21,159 nt of DNA from Chloracidobacterium sp. UBA3360. GTDB lineage: Bacteria > Acidobacteriota > Blastocatellia > Pyrinomonadales > Pyrinomonadaceae. Location: assembly GCA_002360555.1 (NCBI GenBank), contig DEQS01000051.1:6290-27448 (forward strand), in the 5' to 3' direction. Of the stretch, positions 1 to 7,537 are shown one piece after another. A program made the translations under genes and the position numbers. Within the stretch, counting starts at the first letter, position 1. Each line of letters begins with the position of its first letter. A model generated the notes under the pieces. It saw only the letters and a program-made list of their open reading frames with translations. It did no database searches and was not told the origin of the DNA.

Positions 1-1731
1 CAGTTGATGGAAAAGGACATACCTTTTTTGCAGCAGATCCTGCCAAAAAAATTCTCGGCGGCGTATATGAAAGGGCGTTCGAATTACGCATGTATCTACC
101 GCCTACTCCAATCCGATCACCAACCGATACTTGACGGCGTGGGCGAGATCGACCATTTCAAAGAGGTTCGCGAATGGTCGCATGAAACCCAAACCGGCGA
201 CCGTGCCGAGCTCACCTATCTGCCCGAAAATCTGCCCTTTTGGAACCGCGTTAACGCCAAAAGCGAAACCTGTATCGGCCAGAAATGCGCCGATTATGAG
301 CCGTGTTTTATCACGCGAATGCGTGCCCGGGCCGAGACCGCTGACATTGTCATCGTCAATCATCACCTGTTTTTTGCCGACCTAAACGTTCGCGGTAACC
401 AGTTTGGCAAGGTCATCCCCGATTACGGTGCGGTCATTTTTGACGAGGCCCATCTGATCGAAGACATCGCGGCGGATTATTTTGGTTTTCAGGTGTCGAA
501 TTTTCAGCTGGAGGAACTCGCTCGCGACGCGAGCGTTTTGCCGATCTCTGACGCCGTCGCGGCAACGCAGATCACGAGGTCGGCGTCACGGATCAACGGT
601 TTTGCCGAGCAATTTTGGGTGCGGTTCAAACAGGCTCGCGAAGCGGACGGACGGTTTCCGCTGCTTGCCGATGCATTTTCACATCGCGGCATCGATGGCG
701 AAGACGTGCTCTCGCCGCTCGGCGAGGCGTTTCACGCCCTCGACGAAGCCCTCGCACGGCTTGAGACCGAGACCGATGTTTTTAGTGAAAAAATGCCGGA
801 GGCAGAGAGCGTCGTCCGCCGTGTCAGACAGACTCGGTTTGATCTCAAATTTATCGTTGAACAAGCCGACCGCAATTTTGTCTATTGGCTCGAGCGCCGC
901 GGCCGCGGCATTTTCTTGCAAGCGTCGCCCGTCGATGTCTCGTCGTTGTTGCAGGAAAAGCTCTTTGACAAGGTCGAGACGTGCATCCTGACCTCAGCAA
1001 CGCTTTCGACAAACGGCAGCTTTAATTTTATCCGCGACCGGCTCGGACTCGACAAAAGCAAGACTGAAACGTTCATGGCCGAGTCGTCTTTTGACCACGA
1101 AAAACAGGCGATCCTTTACCTGCCAAAAACGATGCCCGACCCTCGAACGCCCGAATTTACGCAAGCTGCGGCGACCGAGATCATCAAGATCATACAGGTG
1201 ACGCGGGGGCACGCGTTTGTTTTGTGTACGAGCAATTCGTCGATGACGGCGTTGTTTGAACTCGTCTCATCCCGCATCGGTTATCCGTGCTTTTTGCAGG
1301 GAACGATGTCAAAAACCGGCTTGCTCGAACAATTTCGTTCAACGCCTAACGCGGTGCTTTTTGCGACATCGAGCTTTTGGCAGGGCGTCGATGTTCGCGG
1401 CGATCAACTTTCCTGCGTCATCATCGACAAGCTGCCGTTCGCCGTCCCGACTGATCCACTCGTACAGGCTCGCAGCAAATTTATCGACGACAACGGCGGA
1501 AAATCATTCTTTGACTACAGCGTCCCGCAAGCCGTCATCTCGCTCAAACAGGGCATTGGCCGCCTCATCCGCAGCCGCACCGATCGCGGCGTGATTGCGA
1601 TAATGGACCCGCGTTTGAGGACAAAATCCTACGGCCGCGATTTCCTCAACAGCCTGCCTAGAATGAAAATAACCGCCGATCTCAACGACGTCGCGGAGTT
1701 GTTTCAGCAAACCGACGACGGTGAGATATAA
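1..1731 (+). CDS. dinG: DinG/XPD-family Fe-S ATP-dependent DNA helicase (5' truncated by window edge)
   Basis: This is a superfamily 2 helicase of the DinG/XPD type, which unwinds DNA 5' to 3' using ATP. The reading frame is open from base 1, and the N-terminal part with the Walker A motif lies outside the window, so no start can be chosen; the TTG and ATG at 4-9 are internal codons. Numbering from the TTG at 4, four cysteines (C30, C90, C95, C101) have the spacing of the XPD/DinG 4Fe-4S domain. The Walker B box is DEAH at 147-150 (VIFDEAH). The second RecA-like domain follows, with TSATLS, the SFWQGVDVRGD motif, and QGIGRLIRS near the C-terminus (motif VI with its arginine fingers). It is followed after 8 nt by queD, so the two are probably co-transcribed. 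Family assignment is firm; the precise symbol is less so, because DinG, YoaA and generic Rad3-like helicases are hard to separate from this fragment. Confidence 0.9.
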   Translation, partial: QLMEKDIPFLQQILPKKFSAAYMKGRSNYACIYRLLQSDHQPILDGVGEIDHFKEVREWSHETQTGDRAELTYLPENLPFWNRVNAKSETCIGQKCADYEPCFITRMRARAETADIVIVNHHLFFADLNVRGNQFGKVIPDYGAVIFDEAHLIEDIAADYFGFQVSNFQLEELARDASVLPISDAVAATQITRSASRINGFAEQFWVRFKQAREADGRFPLLADAFSHRGIDGEDVLSPLGEAFHALDEALARLETETDVFSEKMPEAESVVRRVRQTRFDLKFIVEQADRNFVYWLERRGRGIFLQASPVDVSSLLQEKLFDKVETCILTSATLSTNGSFNFIRDRLGLDKSKTETFMAESSFDHEKQAILYLPKTMPDPRTPEFTQAAATEIIKIIQVTRGHAFVLCTSNSSMTALFELVSSRIGYPCFLQGTMSKTGLLEQFRSTPNAVLFATSSFWQGVDVRGDQLSCVIIDKLPFAVPTDPLVQARSKFIDDNGGKSFFDYSVPQAVISLKQGIGRLIRSRTDRGVIAIMDPRLRTKSYGRDFLNSLPRMKITADLNDVAELFQQTDDGEI

Positions 1732-1739
1732 TTTCCACA

Positions 1740-2123
1740 ATGCCCTCATTTTACGAAGTAATGATCGAACGCAATTTCTCATCTGCCCACCAGCTGCGCG
1801 GATATAAAGGGAAATGTGAGAACCTGCATGGCCATAATTACAAGGTCGAGATCTATGCACGCGGCGAAGAGCTGAATAATATCGGCTTGCTCATCGATTT
1901 TGGCGATCTAAAAACGGCCGCTGACGAGATCGTAAAATACCTCGACCACCGCAATATCAACGAGCTACCGCCGTTTGACGAAGAGCTCAACCCGTCCGCG
2001 GAAAACCTCGCCCGCTATTTTCTCGAATACCTCAACACACGCGTCGGTGACGACCGCGTCCGCGTATATAAGGTACGCTGCTTTGAAACGCCGACGAGTG
2101 TGGCGACCTACCAGGCAGAGTAG
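1740..2123 (+). CDS. queD: 6-carboxy-5,6,7,8-tetrahydropterin synthase / 6-pyruvoyl-tetrahydropterin synthase family
   Basis: This 127-residue protein has the normal length for QueD, which converts dihydroneopterin triphosphate to 6-carboxytetrahydropterin in the queuosine/7-deazaguanine pathway. The zinc ligands are visible as H17 (SSAH) and the HGH at H30 and H32, and the catalytic Cys is C26 in the CxxxHGH motif. The LDH at 68-70 supplies the Asp-His pair of the catalytic relay, and E116 in CFETPTS anchors the pterin. The ATG lies 8 nt after the helicase stop, and a GGTGAG overlapping the helicase end can serve as ribosome binding site. No other queuosine gene is in view, so a PTPS role in another pterin pathway cannot be fully excluded, but the compact bacterial form and CxxxHGH motif favour QueD. 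Confidence 0.9.
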   Translation: MPSFYEVMIERNFSSAHQLRGYKGKCENLHGHNYKVEIYARGEELNNIGLLIDFGDLKTAADEIVKYLDHRNINELPPFDEELNPSAENLARYFLEYLNTRVGDDRVRVYKVRCFETPTSVATYQAE

Positions 2124-2132
2124 TTCACCTGA

Positions 2133-2738
2133 TCATTTCTTCGGTTTAAGGCTTTCGCGCACGTCCTTGGCGAAACGATCCATCAGCTTATCAACTGATT
2201 TCTTAAGACTCTTTTCCGATTTGTCATCAACAGCTCGGCGATCGTATCCGCGCCAGACCAACTCATTTGTTCCGGCATCGAAAATGTCCATAATGAGTGT
2301 TGATTGGTCATAAGGGATACGATAGACCGTCGATGTACCCCAGCGGCCGCGGTCACCACGCCAATAGTTCCGCCCACCGCGATGATAGGGATAGCCCCAG
2401 CTGTCGCGAATAACGTTTACGCTCTGTTTTTCTTTTGTGCTGAGCCGATATCGTATTATAAGGTCCGGACGGGTGTCGGAGTGGACAAAGCCAGCCTTTG
2501 CGAGCCCCGCCGTCAGGGTTTCGCGAATATTGTTGTCCCAAATCTCGTTCACCCCAAACTTGTCGCTCGCGGTTGCCCTCTCAGTCATAAAATTCCATGT
2601 TTTCACTCGGCTGAATGAAAACTCTTTGTTAATGTCGGAATGGGTTTGCCCGTTGACAGCGAAACCGCATAAAAAGAAAACGACAACCAATAGTGTGCCG
2701 CCGAACAAAGATCCTTGCTGTTTTTGTTGCTTTCTCAT
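2133..2738 (-). CDS. Secreted DUF4136 domain protein
   Basis: This 201-residue protein has a charged N-terminus (MRKQQKQQ), a hydrophobic stretch at about 12-28 and a likely signal peptidase I site near residues 29-31 (VNG/Q), so it is probably periplasmic. The rest matches the DUF4136 pattern by eye: an early FSRVKTW segment, a helix with repeated Ile/Leu (NIRETLTAGLAKAGF), the strand DLIIRYRLSTKEK, a Tyr/Gly/Arg-rich loop (about 122-138), then TLIMDIFDAGTNELVWRG and a basic C-terminal helix. The function of DUF4136 is unknown; members are usually small envelope proteins. An AAGAGGT Shine-Dalgarno-like sequence at 2747-2753 sits 8 nt before the ATG. The gene is convergent with queD, with only 9 nt between stops and no hairpin there, so the two transcripts probably overlap. 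The last ~30 residues are Lys/Ser-rich. Confidence 0.8.
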   Translation of the reverse strand: MRKQQKQQGSLFGGTLLVVVFFLCGFAVNGQTHSDINKEFSFSRVKTWNFMTERATASDKFGVNEIWDNNIRETLTAGLAKAGFVHSDTRPDLIIRYRLSTKEKQSVNVIRDSWGYPYHRGGRNYWRGDRGRWGTSTVYRIPYDQSTLIMDIFDAGTNELVWRGYDRRAVDDKSEKSLKKSVDKLMDRFAKDVRESLKPKK

Positions 2739-2931
2739 AGCCTAGTACCTCTTAATAAAAGACTGAGGCCTCTTATTTTTGGCTTTTGACATCTGCCACT
2801 AATAAGACGTTTTGCACCGACATAAAGTAAGTAAAAGATGGCGGCAACTACGGCGAATGGTAGTAGATTTCTCTCGTGAGTAATATAGAGCAGGTCTAAA
2901 AGCCAAAACCACAAACAAGAGAAAACTATAA
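2739..2931. other. Divergent intergenic region between DUF4136 gene and TonB receptor
   Basis: These 193 bases separate two divergently transcribed genes and must hold both promoters. A perfect TTGACA hexamer is present at 2786-2791 on the plus strand, but nothing resembling TATAAT follows at 16-18 nt. A TAATAT lies at 2881-2886, 45 nt before the receptor ATG, without a convincing -35 partner. An 8-bp palindrome GAGGCCTC occurs at 2765-2772. No strong Shine-Dalgarno precedes the receptor start; only a purine-rich AAGAGAAAA is seen. I could not recognise a riboswitch, a Fur box or a small open reading frame. Confidence 0.35.
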
Positions 2932-5658
2932 ATGAACATCTACTGCCGCTGTTTACTATTCTGTCTCATTATCTTAACCGCGCTAGCTGCCGAGACGTTC
3001 GGCCAAGACCGGATCGCCGGCACGGTCAAAGACCAAAACGGTGACGCCGTTGCCGGTGCAACCGTGTCGGTTAGTAGCGGATCGTCCCGCGTTGGTATGA
3101 CGACCGTGACCTCGCGTGAGGGCACATTTTCATTCAACGCCGTTCCTGCGGGCTCGTACACCCTGCGCGTGCTTGCCCAGGGGTTTGCCATCGCCGAGCA
3201 GACGATCCAATCCGGTGCGAGCAATGTTGCAGTGTCGCTCGCCATCGGCGAGAGCCGCGTCACGGTGACTGCCGACATCGGCCAATCCGAAGAGGCGAAA
3301 AATGTTCCCCAAGCACTCAATCTGATCAGCACCGAGCAGATCATGGAACGAGCCACGTCCGTGATGGGCCAGGCCGGCAAAGAAGAGGCTGGGCTGAACT
3401 ATCAGCGGACGAGTCCTACGCTCGGTGCGATCGTTATTCGCGGATTGACGGGTAAAAATGTTGTGAATTTTGTCGATGGCGTCCGCTTTACGCACGCCGG
3501 CCAGCGCGGTGGTATCAGTACGTTTTTTAACCTAAACGAACCAAGCACAATGCAGACCATCGAGGTGCTTCGCGGGCCAAACGGTGCTCAATACGGATCG
3601 GATTCCCTTTCGGGAACGGTGAATATGGTCAGCAAAAATCCGGCCTACGGATTTGAGACACCTGAGTTTCACGGCGAGTTTAATCCCGGTTTTAGCACCG
3701 CCGACCGCAGCGTTGGTACATCGGCATTGCTGAGCTACGGCACACGCAAATTTGGCGGGTACATCAACATGAATGGCCGCCGTATCGGTGATATTCGTAC
3801 CGCGGATGGCGTAGATACTCACTCGGCGATCACGCGATTTCTTGGCCTGCCCTCAACCGTAAAGTACGACGTAAATCCGCAGACTGGATTTCAGCAGTAC
3901 GGCTTTGCGAGCAAGTTAGCCTATTCGCCAACCGACGACCAGCAGCTTACGTTTTTCTATCAACGCAGTCAGCAAGATGGCGGCAAACGCTTTGACCAGC
4001 TGCTCGGCGGCGATGGCAACCTGATCGCCGACCTGCGAAATCTGATGCTCGATTTTGGCTATCTGCGTTATGTAAAACGCAACGTCGGCCCGTTTGACAG
4101 CCTGTCGCTTACGGGCTCATACAACAGCCAACGCGAAGAGCGGGTCAATCAAGGCGGACAGGGAAACCCCGCCGGTGACATCACTCACCAATACGAGCGG
4201 ACCTCGACGTGGGGCGTCAGCGGTTATCTCGATAAGAGAATTGGCCGCAACAACACTTTGCTGTTCGGCGGTGATTTTTATTACGAAAAGGTAAATGCGC
4301 CGGCTTACATACAAAACCCCGTGACGAATCTGGTAACCATCTCGCGTCCGCGCGTGCCGGATGATGCGACATTTGCCTCGGGCGGTGTGTTTGTTCAAGA
4401 CGTATGGGAAGCCATTCCGACACGGCTCAGGATCACTGGAGCTTTGCGTTACAGCGGCATGTCTTATAATGCCGACGGCACAAAATCGCCCATCGTCGCC
4501 GGCCGTCAGTTGTGGCTAACCGACACGTTAAAGACCAGTGATATTTCCGGTCGCATCGGTGCGGTCATCCGAGCGACTGACGAATTGCGTTTTGCATTTA
4601 ACTACAGCCGCGGTTTTCGCTACCCGAGCATGACCGACCTTGGTACTTTGGGCCTCACCGGCGATGGTTTTGAGGTCGATCACATCACCGCCGGTGCTTA
4701 TGGCGGAACGATAGGGACGACAGCCGGAGCAGCTGCCGTAACGACCGGTATCCCGGTTTCGCAGCAGGAATCGGAATTTAGCAATAACTATGATTTTTCG
4801 GTTCGTTATCAAAATAAGCGGGTTGATTCGACGCTGACGGTGTTTCGTCTCGATATTGATAACGCAGTTACCAAACAGGCGCTGATACTGCCCGCCGGCG
4901 CGGTTGGCAAATTCTTAGGCAGCGATGTCATCACGAGTCAGACGGCGAACGGTACTGTATTTGTCGCCGCGTCGGCAAACCCTGTGCTCGTTCGTGCAAA
5001 TTTCACCGCAGCCAAGATCTGGGGCGTCGAGTATGAACTTCAGGCACGGTTAACCGACCGTCTGAATCTGCGTGCAAATTACACCTATACCAAAGCCTCT
5101 GACAAAGCGACCGGCGTCCCGCCAAATATCGAGGGCGGAACACCGCCGCCGACCGGATTCCTCGGCCTGCGTCATAACTGGTCAAGATTCTGGGTCGAGG
5201 GCTACACGACACTCGCGGGCCGTCAGGACCGATTGTCGAGCGGTGATCTTGCTGACCGACGAACCGGAGCGGGACGCTCGCGTGCACAGATCCAAAACTA
5301 TTTTCGTCGCGGAGCGTGTGTTAACGGTTTGACGACACCGGGTCCAGGAGGTTGCGGAACCGCAGGCGGCACCTTGATCGCGACCGGCGAAACTCAGGCA
5401 CAGGTTCAAAACCGTCTGTTGCCGATCGGTGCGACCATCAACGGTGTCCTCGTCGTCAATGACAACACGGTCGTGCCGCTTTACACATATCTGCCGGGCT
5501 ATGGCGTCGCAAATGTCCGCGGCGGATTTACGATAAGCGATAACGCCAATATATTTTGGGCTTTTGAGAATATTTTGGATCAGAAATATCGTAACCCGAG
5601 CTGGGGCATCGACGGCACGGGCCGAAGCTTTACGGCTCAGTTTCGGTTTAAGTTTTAA
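2932..5658 (+). CDS. TonB-dependent outer-membrane receptor with N-terminal carboxypeptidase-regulatory-like domain
   Basis: This 908-residue protein is an outer-membrane gated beta-barrel that imports a scarce ligand using TonB/ExbBD energy. A signal peptide covers about 1-25 (hydrophobic LLFCLIILTALAA, cleavage near FGQ). Residues 28-108 form a carboxypeptidase-D regulatory-like Ig fold (IAGTVKDQNGDAVAGATV, then GTFSFNAVPAGSYTLRV). The TonB plug spans about 118-240, with NVPQALNLIS, VIRGLTGKNVVNFVDGVR, and IEVLRGPNGAQYGSDSLSGTVNMVSKNP-type landmarks. The remainder alternates amphipathic strands and loops, with a TonB-barrel region near FAFNYSRGFRYPS and a C-terminal aromatic end (FRFKF) typical of BAM-inserted proteins. 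The substrate cannot be read from sequence; the plug wording resembles heme/siderophore-type receptors, but vitamin or glycan ligands are possible. It is followed by an intrinsic terminator and appears monocistronic. Confidence 0.92.
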   Translation: MNIYCRCLLFCLIILTALAAETFGQDRIAGTVKDQNGDAVAGATVSVSSGSSRVGMTTVTSREGTFSFNAVPAGSYTLRVLAQGFAIAEQTIQSGASNVAVSLAIGESRVTVTADIGQSEEAKNVPQALNLISTEQIMERATSVMGQAGKEEAGLNYQRTSPTLGAIVIRGLTGKNVVNFVDGVRFTHAGQRGGISTFFNLNEPSTMQTIEVLRGPNGAQYGSDSLSGTVNMVSKNPAYGFETPEFHGEFNPGFSTADRSVGTSALLSYGTRKFGGYINMNGRRIGDIRTADGVDTHSAITRFLGLPSTVKYDVNPQTGFQQYGFASKLAYSPTDDQQLTFFYQRSQQDGGKRFDQLLGGDGNLIADLRNLMLDFGYLRYVKRNVGPFDSLSLTGSYNSQREERVNQGGQGNPAGDITHQYERTSTWGVSGYLDKRIGRNNTLLFGGDFYYEKVNAPAYIQNPVTNLVTISRPRVPDDATFASGGVFVQDVWEAIPTRLRITGALRYSGMSYNADGTKSPIVAGRQLWLTDTLKTSDISGRIGAVIRATDELRFAFNYSRGFRYPSMTDLGTLGLTGDGFEVDHITAGAYGGTIGTTAGAAAVTTGIPVSQQESEFSNNYDFSVRYQNKRVDSTLTVFRLDIDNAVTKQALILPAGAVGKFLGSDVITSQTANGTVFVAASANPVLVRANFTAAKIWGVEYELQARLTDRLNLRANYTYTKASDKATGVPPNIEGGTPPPTGFLGLRHNWSRFWVEGYTTLAGRQDRLSSGDLADRRTGAGRSRAQIQNYFRRGACVNGLTTPGPGGCGTAGGTLIATGETQAQVQNRLLPIGATINGVLVVNDNTVVPLYTYLPGYGVANVRGGFTISDNANIFWAFENILDQKYRNPSWGIDGTGRSFTAQFRFKF

Positions 5659-5680
5659 GTAGCAATTAGGTATGCCTAGC

Positions 5681-5715
5681 GAGGCTGTCTCCATCGGGGG
5701 CAGCCTCTTCTTTTT
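5681..5715 (+). terminator. Intrinsic terminator after the TonB receptor
   Basis: GAGGCTGTCTCC at 5681-5692 pairs with GGGGGCAGCCTC at 5696-5707 (12 pairs including two G-U wobbles) around the 3-nt loop ATC, and TTCTTTTT follows at 5708-5715. This is a textbook Rho-independent terminator 22 nt after the receptor stop codon. Confidence 0.93.
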
Positions 5716-5742
5716 ACATTTAACTTTGAATTTTAGTATTCT
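5713..5742 (+). promoter_or_regulatory. Possible promoter of the dienelactone hydrolase-like gene
   Basis: TTTACA at 5713-5718 and TATTCT at 5737-5742 are separated by 18 nt and match the sigma-70 consensus at five and four positions. They lie between the terminator and the Shine-Dalgarno AAGGAG (5753-5758). The -35 candidate overlaps the terminator U-tract. A new promoter is expected here because of the terminator, but these hexamers are only a guess. Confidence 0.3.
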
Positions 5743-5765
5743 TTCCCCACACAAGGAGAAATATT

Positions 5766-6653
5766 ATGGAACGCAAAACGGCAGACGATTATCCGCAGGA
5801 ATTATTGGATCTTTTTCATGAGTATCAGCACGGTGATATGGACCGTCGATCATTTATGCGCAGCATCGGAAAGTTTGCCGTCGGTGGACTGACTGCGGCG
5901 GCGATATTTGACAGCTTGCAGCCAAATTTTGCCTGGGCTCAGACGATCGCTAAGGACGACAAGGACATCATCACCAGTTACGAGACCGTTCAGTCGCCCG
6001 CCGGTAACGGCTCGATCAAGGGCTATTTTGCAAAACCGTCAAAGGGTAAAAAGTTTCCCGCGGTCATCGTCATCCATGAAAATCGCGGCCTCAATCCATA
6101 TATCGAAGACGTCACCCGTCGGCTCGCGAAGGCGGGTTACATGGCATACGCTCCGGACGGCTTGACCTCGGTCGGCGGCTATCCCGGTGACGAGCAAAAA
6201 GGCGCGGCGGCGTTTCGCACGGTTGACGGCAAAAAGATGACCGAAGATTTTGTCGCGGCGGCACTGTGGCTCAAAAAACGTCCTGACAGCAAAGGCAAAC
6301 TCGGTGCGGTCGGTTTCTGTTTTGGCGGCGGCATGGTCAATCAACTCGCCGTCCGGCTCGGCAAAGACCTCAAAGCGGGTGTGCCGTTTTACGGCCGTCA
6401 GGCCGGTATTGCCGACGTGCCAAAGATCAAAGCTCAGCTATTGTTCAACTACGCCGGCAACGACCAAGGCGTCAACGCTGGTATCGCGGCCTATGAGACG
6501 GCGCTAAAAGCGAACAAGGTAAAGTTTGAAAGCTACACCTACGAAGGCAAACAGCACGGCTTTCACAACGACACCACCCCACGCTTCGACGCCGAAGCCG
6601 CGAAGTTGGCATGGGAACGGACGCTGGCGTTTTTCAATAAAAATCTAAAGTAG
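5766..6653 (+). CDS. Tat-exported dienelactone hydrolase family protein
   Basis: This is a 295-residue alpha/beta hydrolase of the dienelactone hydrolase (carboxymethylenebutenolidase) family. The N-terminus carries a twin-arginine signal (DRRSFMRSIG at 26-35) followed by a hydrophobic segment (VGGLTAAAIF) and an Ala-rich cleavage region ending near AWAQ at 56-59, so it is probably exported folded. The catalytic triad is visible as C185 in GFCFGGG (Cys nucleophile rather than Ser), D233 in YAGNDQG, and H264 in KQHGFHND; E105 in HENRG matches the conserved Glu that tunes the Cys in this family. A strong AAGGAG Shine-Dalgarno (5753-5758) lies 7 nt before the ATG. The native substrate is not inferable; many members act on lactones or small esters. 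It ends 8 nt into the coordinates of the convergent gene on the other strand (stops overlap at 6645-6653). Confidence 0.9.
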   Translation: MERKTADDYPQELLDLFHEYQHGDMDRRSFMRSIGKFAVGGLTAAAIFDSLQPNFAWAQTIAKDDKDIITSYETVQSPAGNGSIKGYFAKPSKGKKFPAVIVIHENRGLNPYIEDVTRRLAKAGYMAYAPDGLTSVGGYPGDEQKGAAAFRTVDGKKMTEDFVAAALWLKKRPDSKGKLGAVGFCFGGGMVNQLAVRLGKDLKAGVPFYGRQAGIADVPKIKAQLLFNYAGNDQGVNAGIAAYETALKANKVKFESYTYEGKQHGFHNDTTPRFDAEAAKLAWERTLAFFNKNLK

Positions 6654-7352
6654 CGTTCGGGCGACGTACACCGAATTTACCGATACCGCACCTGTGTACG
6701 GGTTAGGAAATTCGACATTATGGGCGGTAGCGGTGGCGAATACTGACTTTAGATGTGCGGTAAACTCATCGCTCGCAGGGTCGTTAGACCATAGGGCAAA
6801 GGTGCCGCCGGGCTTTAGTTGGTTTTGTATCGCACTTAGGCCATGCGCGGTGTAGAGAGAACTATTTTCTGGGTCGAGATAATGTTCGGGTGAGTGGTCA
6901 ATGTCGAGCAGGACAGCGTCGAATTTTCGGTCTAGATTGTTCGCGTCAAAACCGGTGCGGGCGAGTTCGAAAAAATCACCTTGCCGCAGTTCGCATCTGG
7001 CGTCGGCGGTCAGTATCTCTCCATTTGGGACGAGTCCGGCTTGGTGCCAATCGATCACCGGCTGGAACAGATCGATAACCAGTAGACGATTCATGGTTTT
7101 ATTTTTCAGAGCTTCGACGGCGGTATAGCCAAGACCGAGGCCGCCGATCACGACATCCAATTCACCCTCGAGCGGGGCGAGGCCGAGTATCGCAAGCTGC
7201 TGTTCGCTCTCGGTAAAGAGGCTCGACATCAGGTATTCGTCGCCGAGTTTGACCTCAAAAACCTCTCGGTTCTGCAGTAGCGGTTCGAGTCTACGGCGAA
7301 GCGTCAGATCTCCGAGCGGCGTTGATTCATATCCGAGTTCTTTAATGCCCAT
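6645..7352 (-). CDS. Spermidine synthase-fold / SAM-dependent methyltransferase-like protein
   Basis: A 235-residue Rossmann-fold protein related to spermidine synthases. The nucleotide-binding loop GGLGLGYTA is at 70-78, an acidic strand end (VIDLF, D94) follows, and LLDIDHSPEHYL at 148-159 matches the spermidine-synthase active-site strand. The frame remains open upstream to 7478, but that extension translates the tRNA-Pro gene, so the ATG at 7350-7352 (MGIKELGYES) is the supported start. No Shine-Dalgarno is visible before it, and a terminator for the tRNA ends only 9 nt upstream, which leaves the promoter unexplained. The protein lacks the N-terminal tetramerisation strands of a complete SpeE, so true polyamine synthesis is uncertain; an aminopropyltransferase- or methyltransferase-like activity is the fair call. 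Its last codons overlap the dienelactone hydrolase gene end to end. Confidence 0.8.
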   Translation of the reverse strand: MGIKELGYESTPLGDLTLRRRLEPLLQNREVFEVKLGDEYLMSSLFTESEQQLAILGLAPLEGELDVVIGGLGLGYTAVEALKNKTMNRLLVIDLFQPVIDWHQAGLVPNGEILTADARCELRQGDFFELARTGFDANNLDRKFDAVLLDIDHSPEHYLDPENSSLYTAHGLSAIQNQLKPGGTFALWSNDPASDEFTAHLKSVFATATAHNVEFPNPYTGAVSVNSVYVARTLL

Positions 7353-7361
7353 GGTGCTAAA

Positions 7362-7393
7362 CAAAAAAAAGGCTGTCCCGTACGAGACCGCCT
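7362..7393 (-). terminator. Intrinsic terminator of tRNA-Pro
   Basis: Read on the minus strand, AGGCGGTCTC (7393-7384) pairs with GGGACAGCCT (7379-7370) around loop GTAC, with one G-A mismatch and one wobble, and eight T follow (7369-7362). It lies 14 nt after the tRNA 3' CCA end. On the plus strand the same hairpin is followed only by CTTTT, so it may also slow transcription from the other side. Confidence 0.85.
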
Positions 7394-7407
7394 CTTTTGC
7401 AATTAAA

Positions 7408-7484
<77 letters not shown>

Positions 7485-7498
7485 CCGACCAATGTAAG

Positions 7499-7527
7499 AG
7501 TTTATGTGACGGTCAGGTTCAAGTCAA
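7499..7527 (-). promoter_or_regulatory. Sigma-70-type promoter of tRNA-Pro
   Basis: On the minus strand TTGACT (7527-7522) and TAAACT (7504-7499) are separated by exactly 17 nt and match the consensus at five and four positions. The -10 ends 14 nt before the first base of the tRNA, giving a short 5' leader as is usual for tRNA genes. The promoter lies in the 53-nt gap after the upstream gene. Confidence 0.7.
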
Positions 7528-7537
7528 CCTGCGGCTG

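Noticed and set aside
2739..2931. Cobalamin or other riboswitch upstream of the TonB receptor
   Set aside because: A GCCACT word is present, but none of the other conserved B12-box elements or their order could be found.
5182..5754. 190-codon minus-strand open frame
   Set aside because: Antisense to the TonB receptor barrel and running through its terminator; composition is that of a shadow frame.
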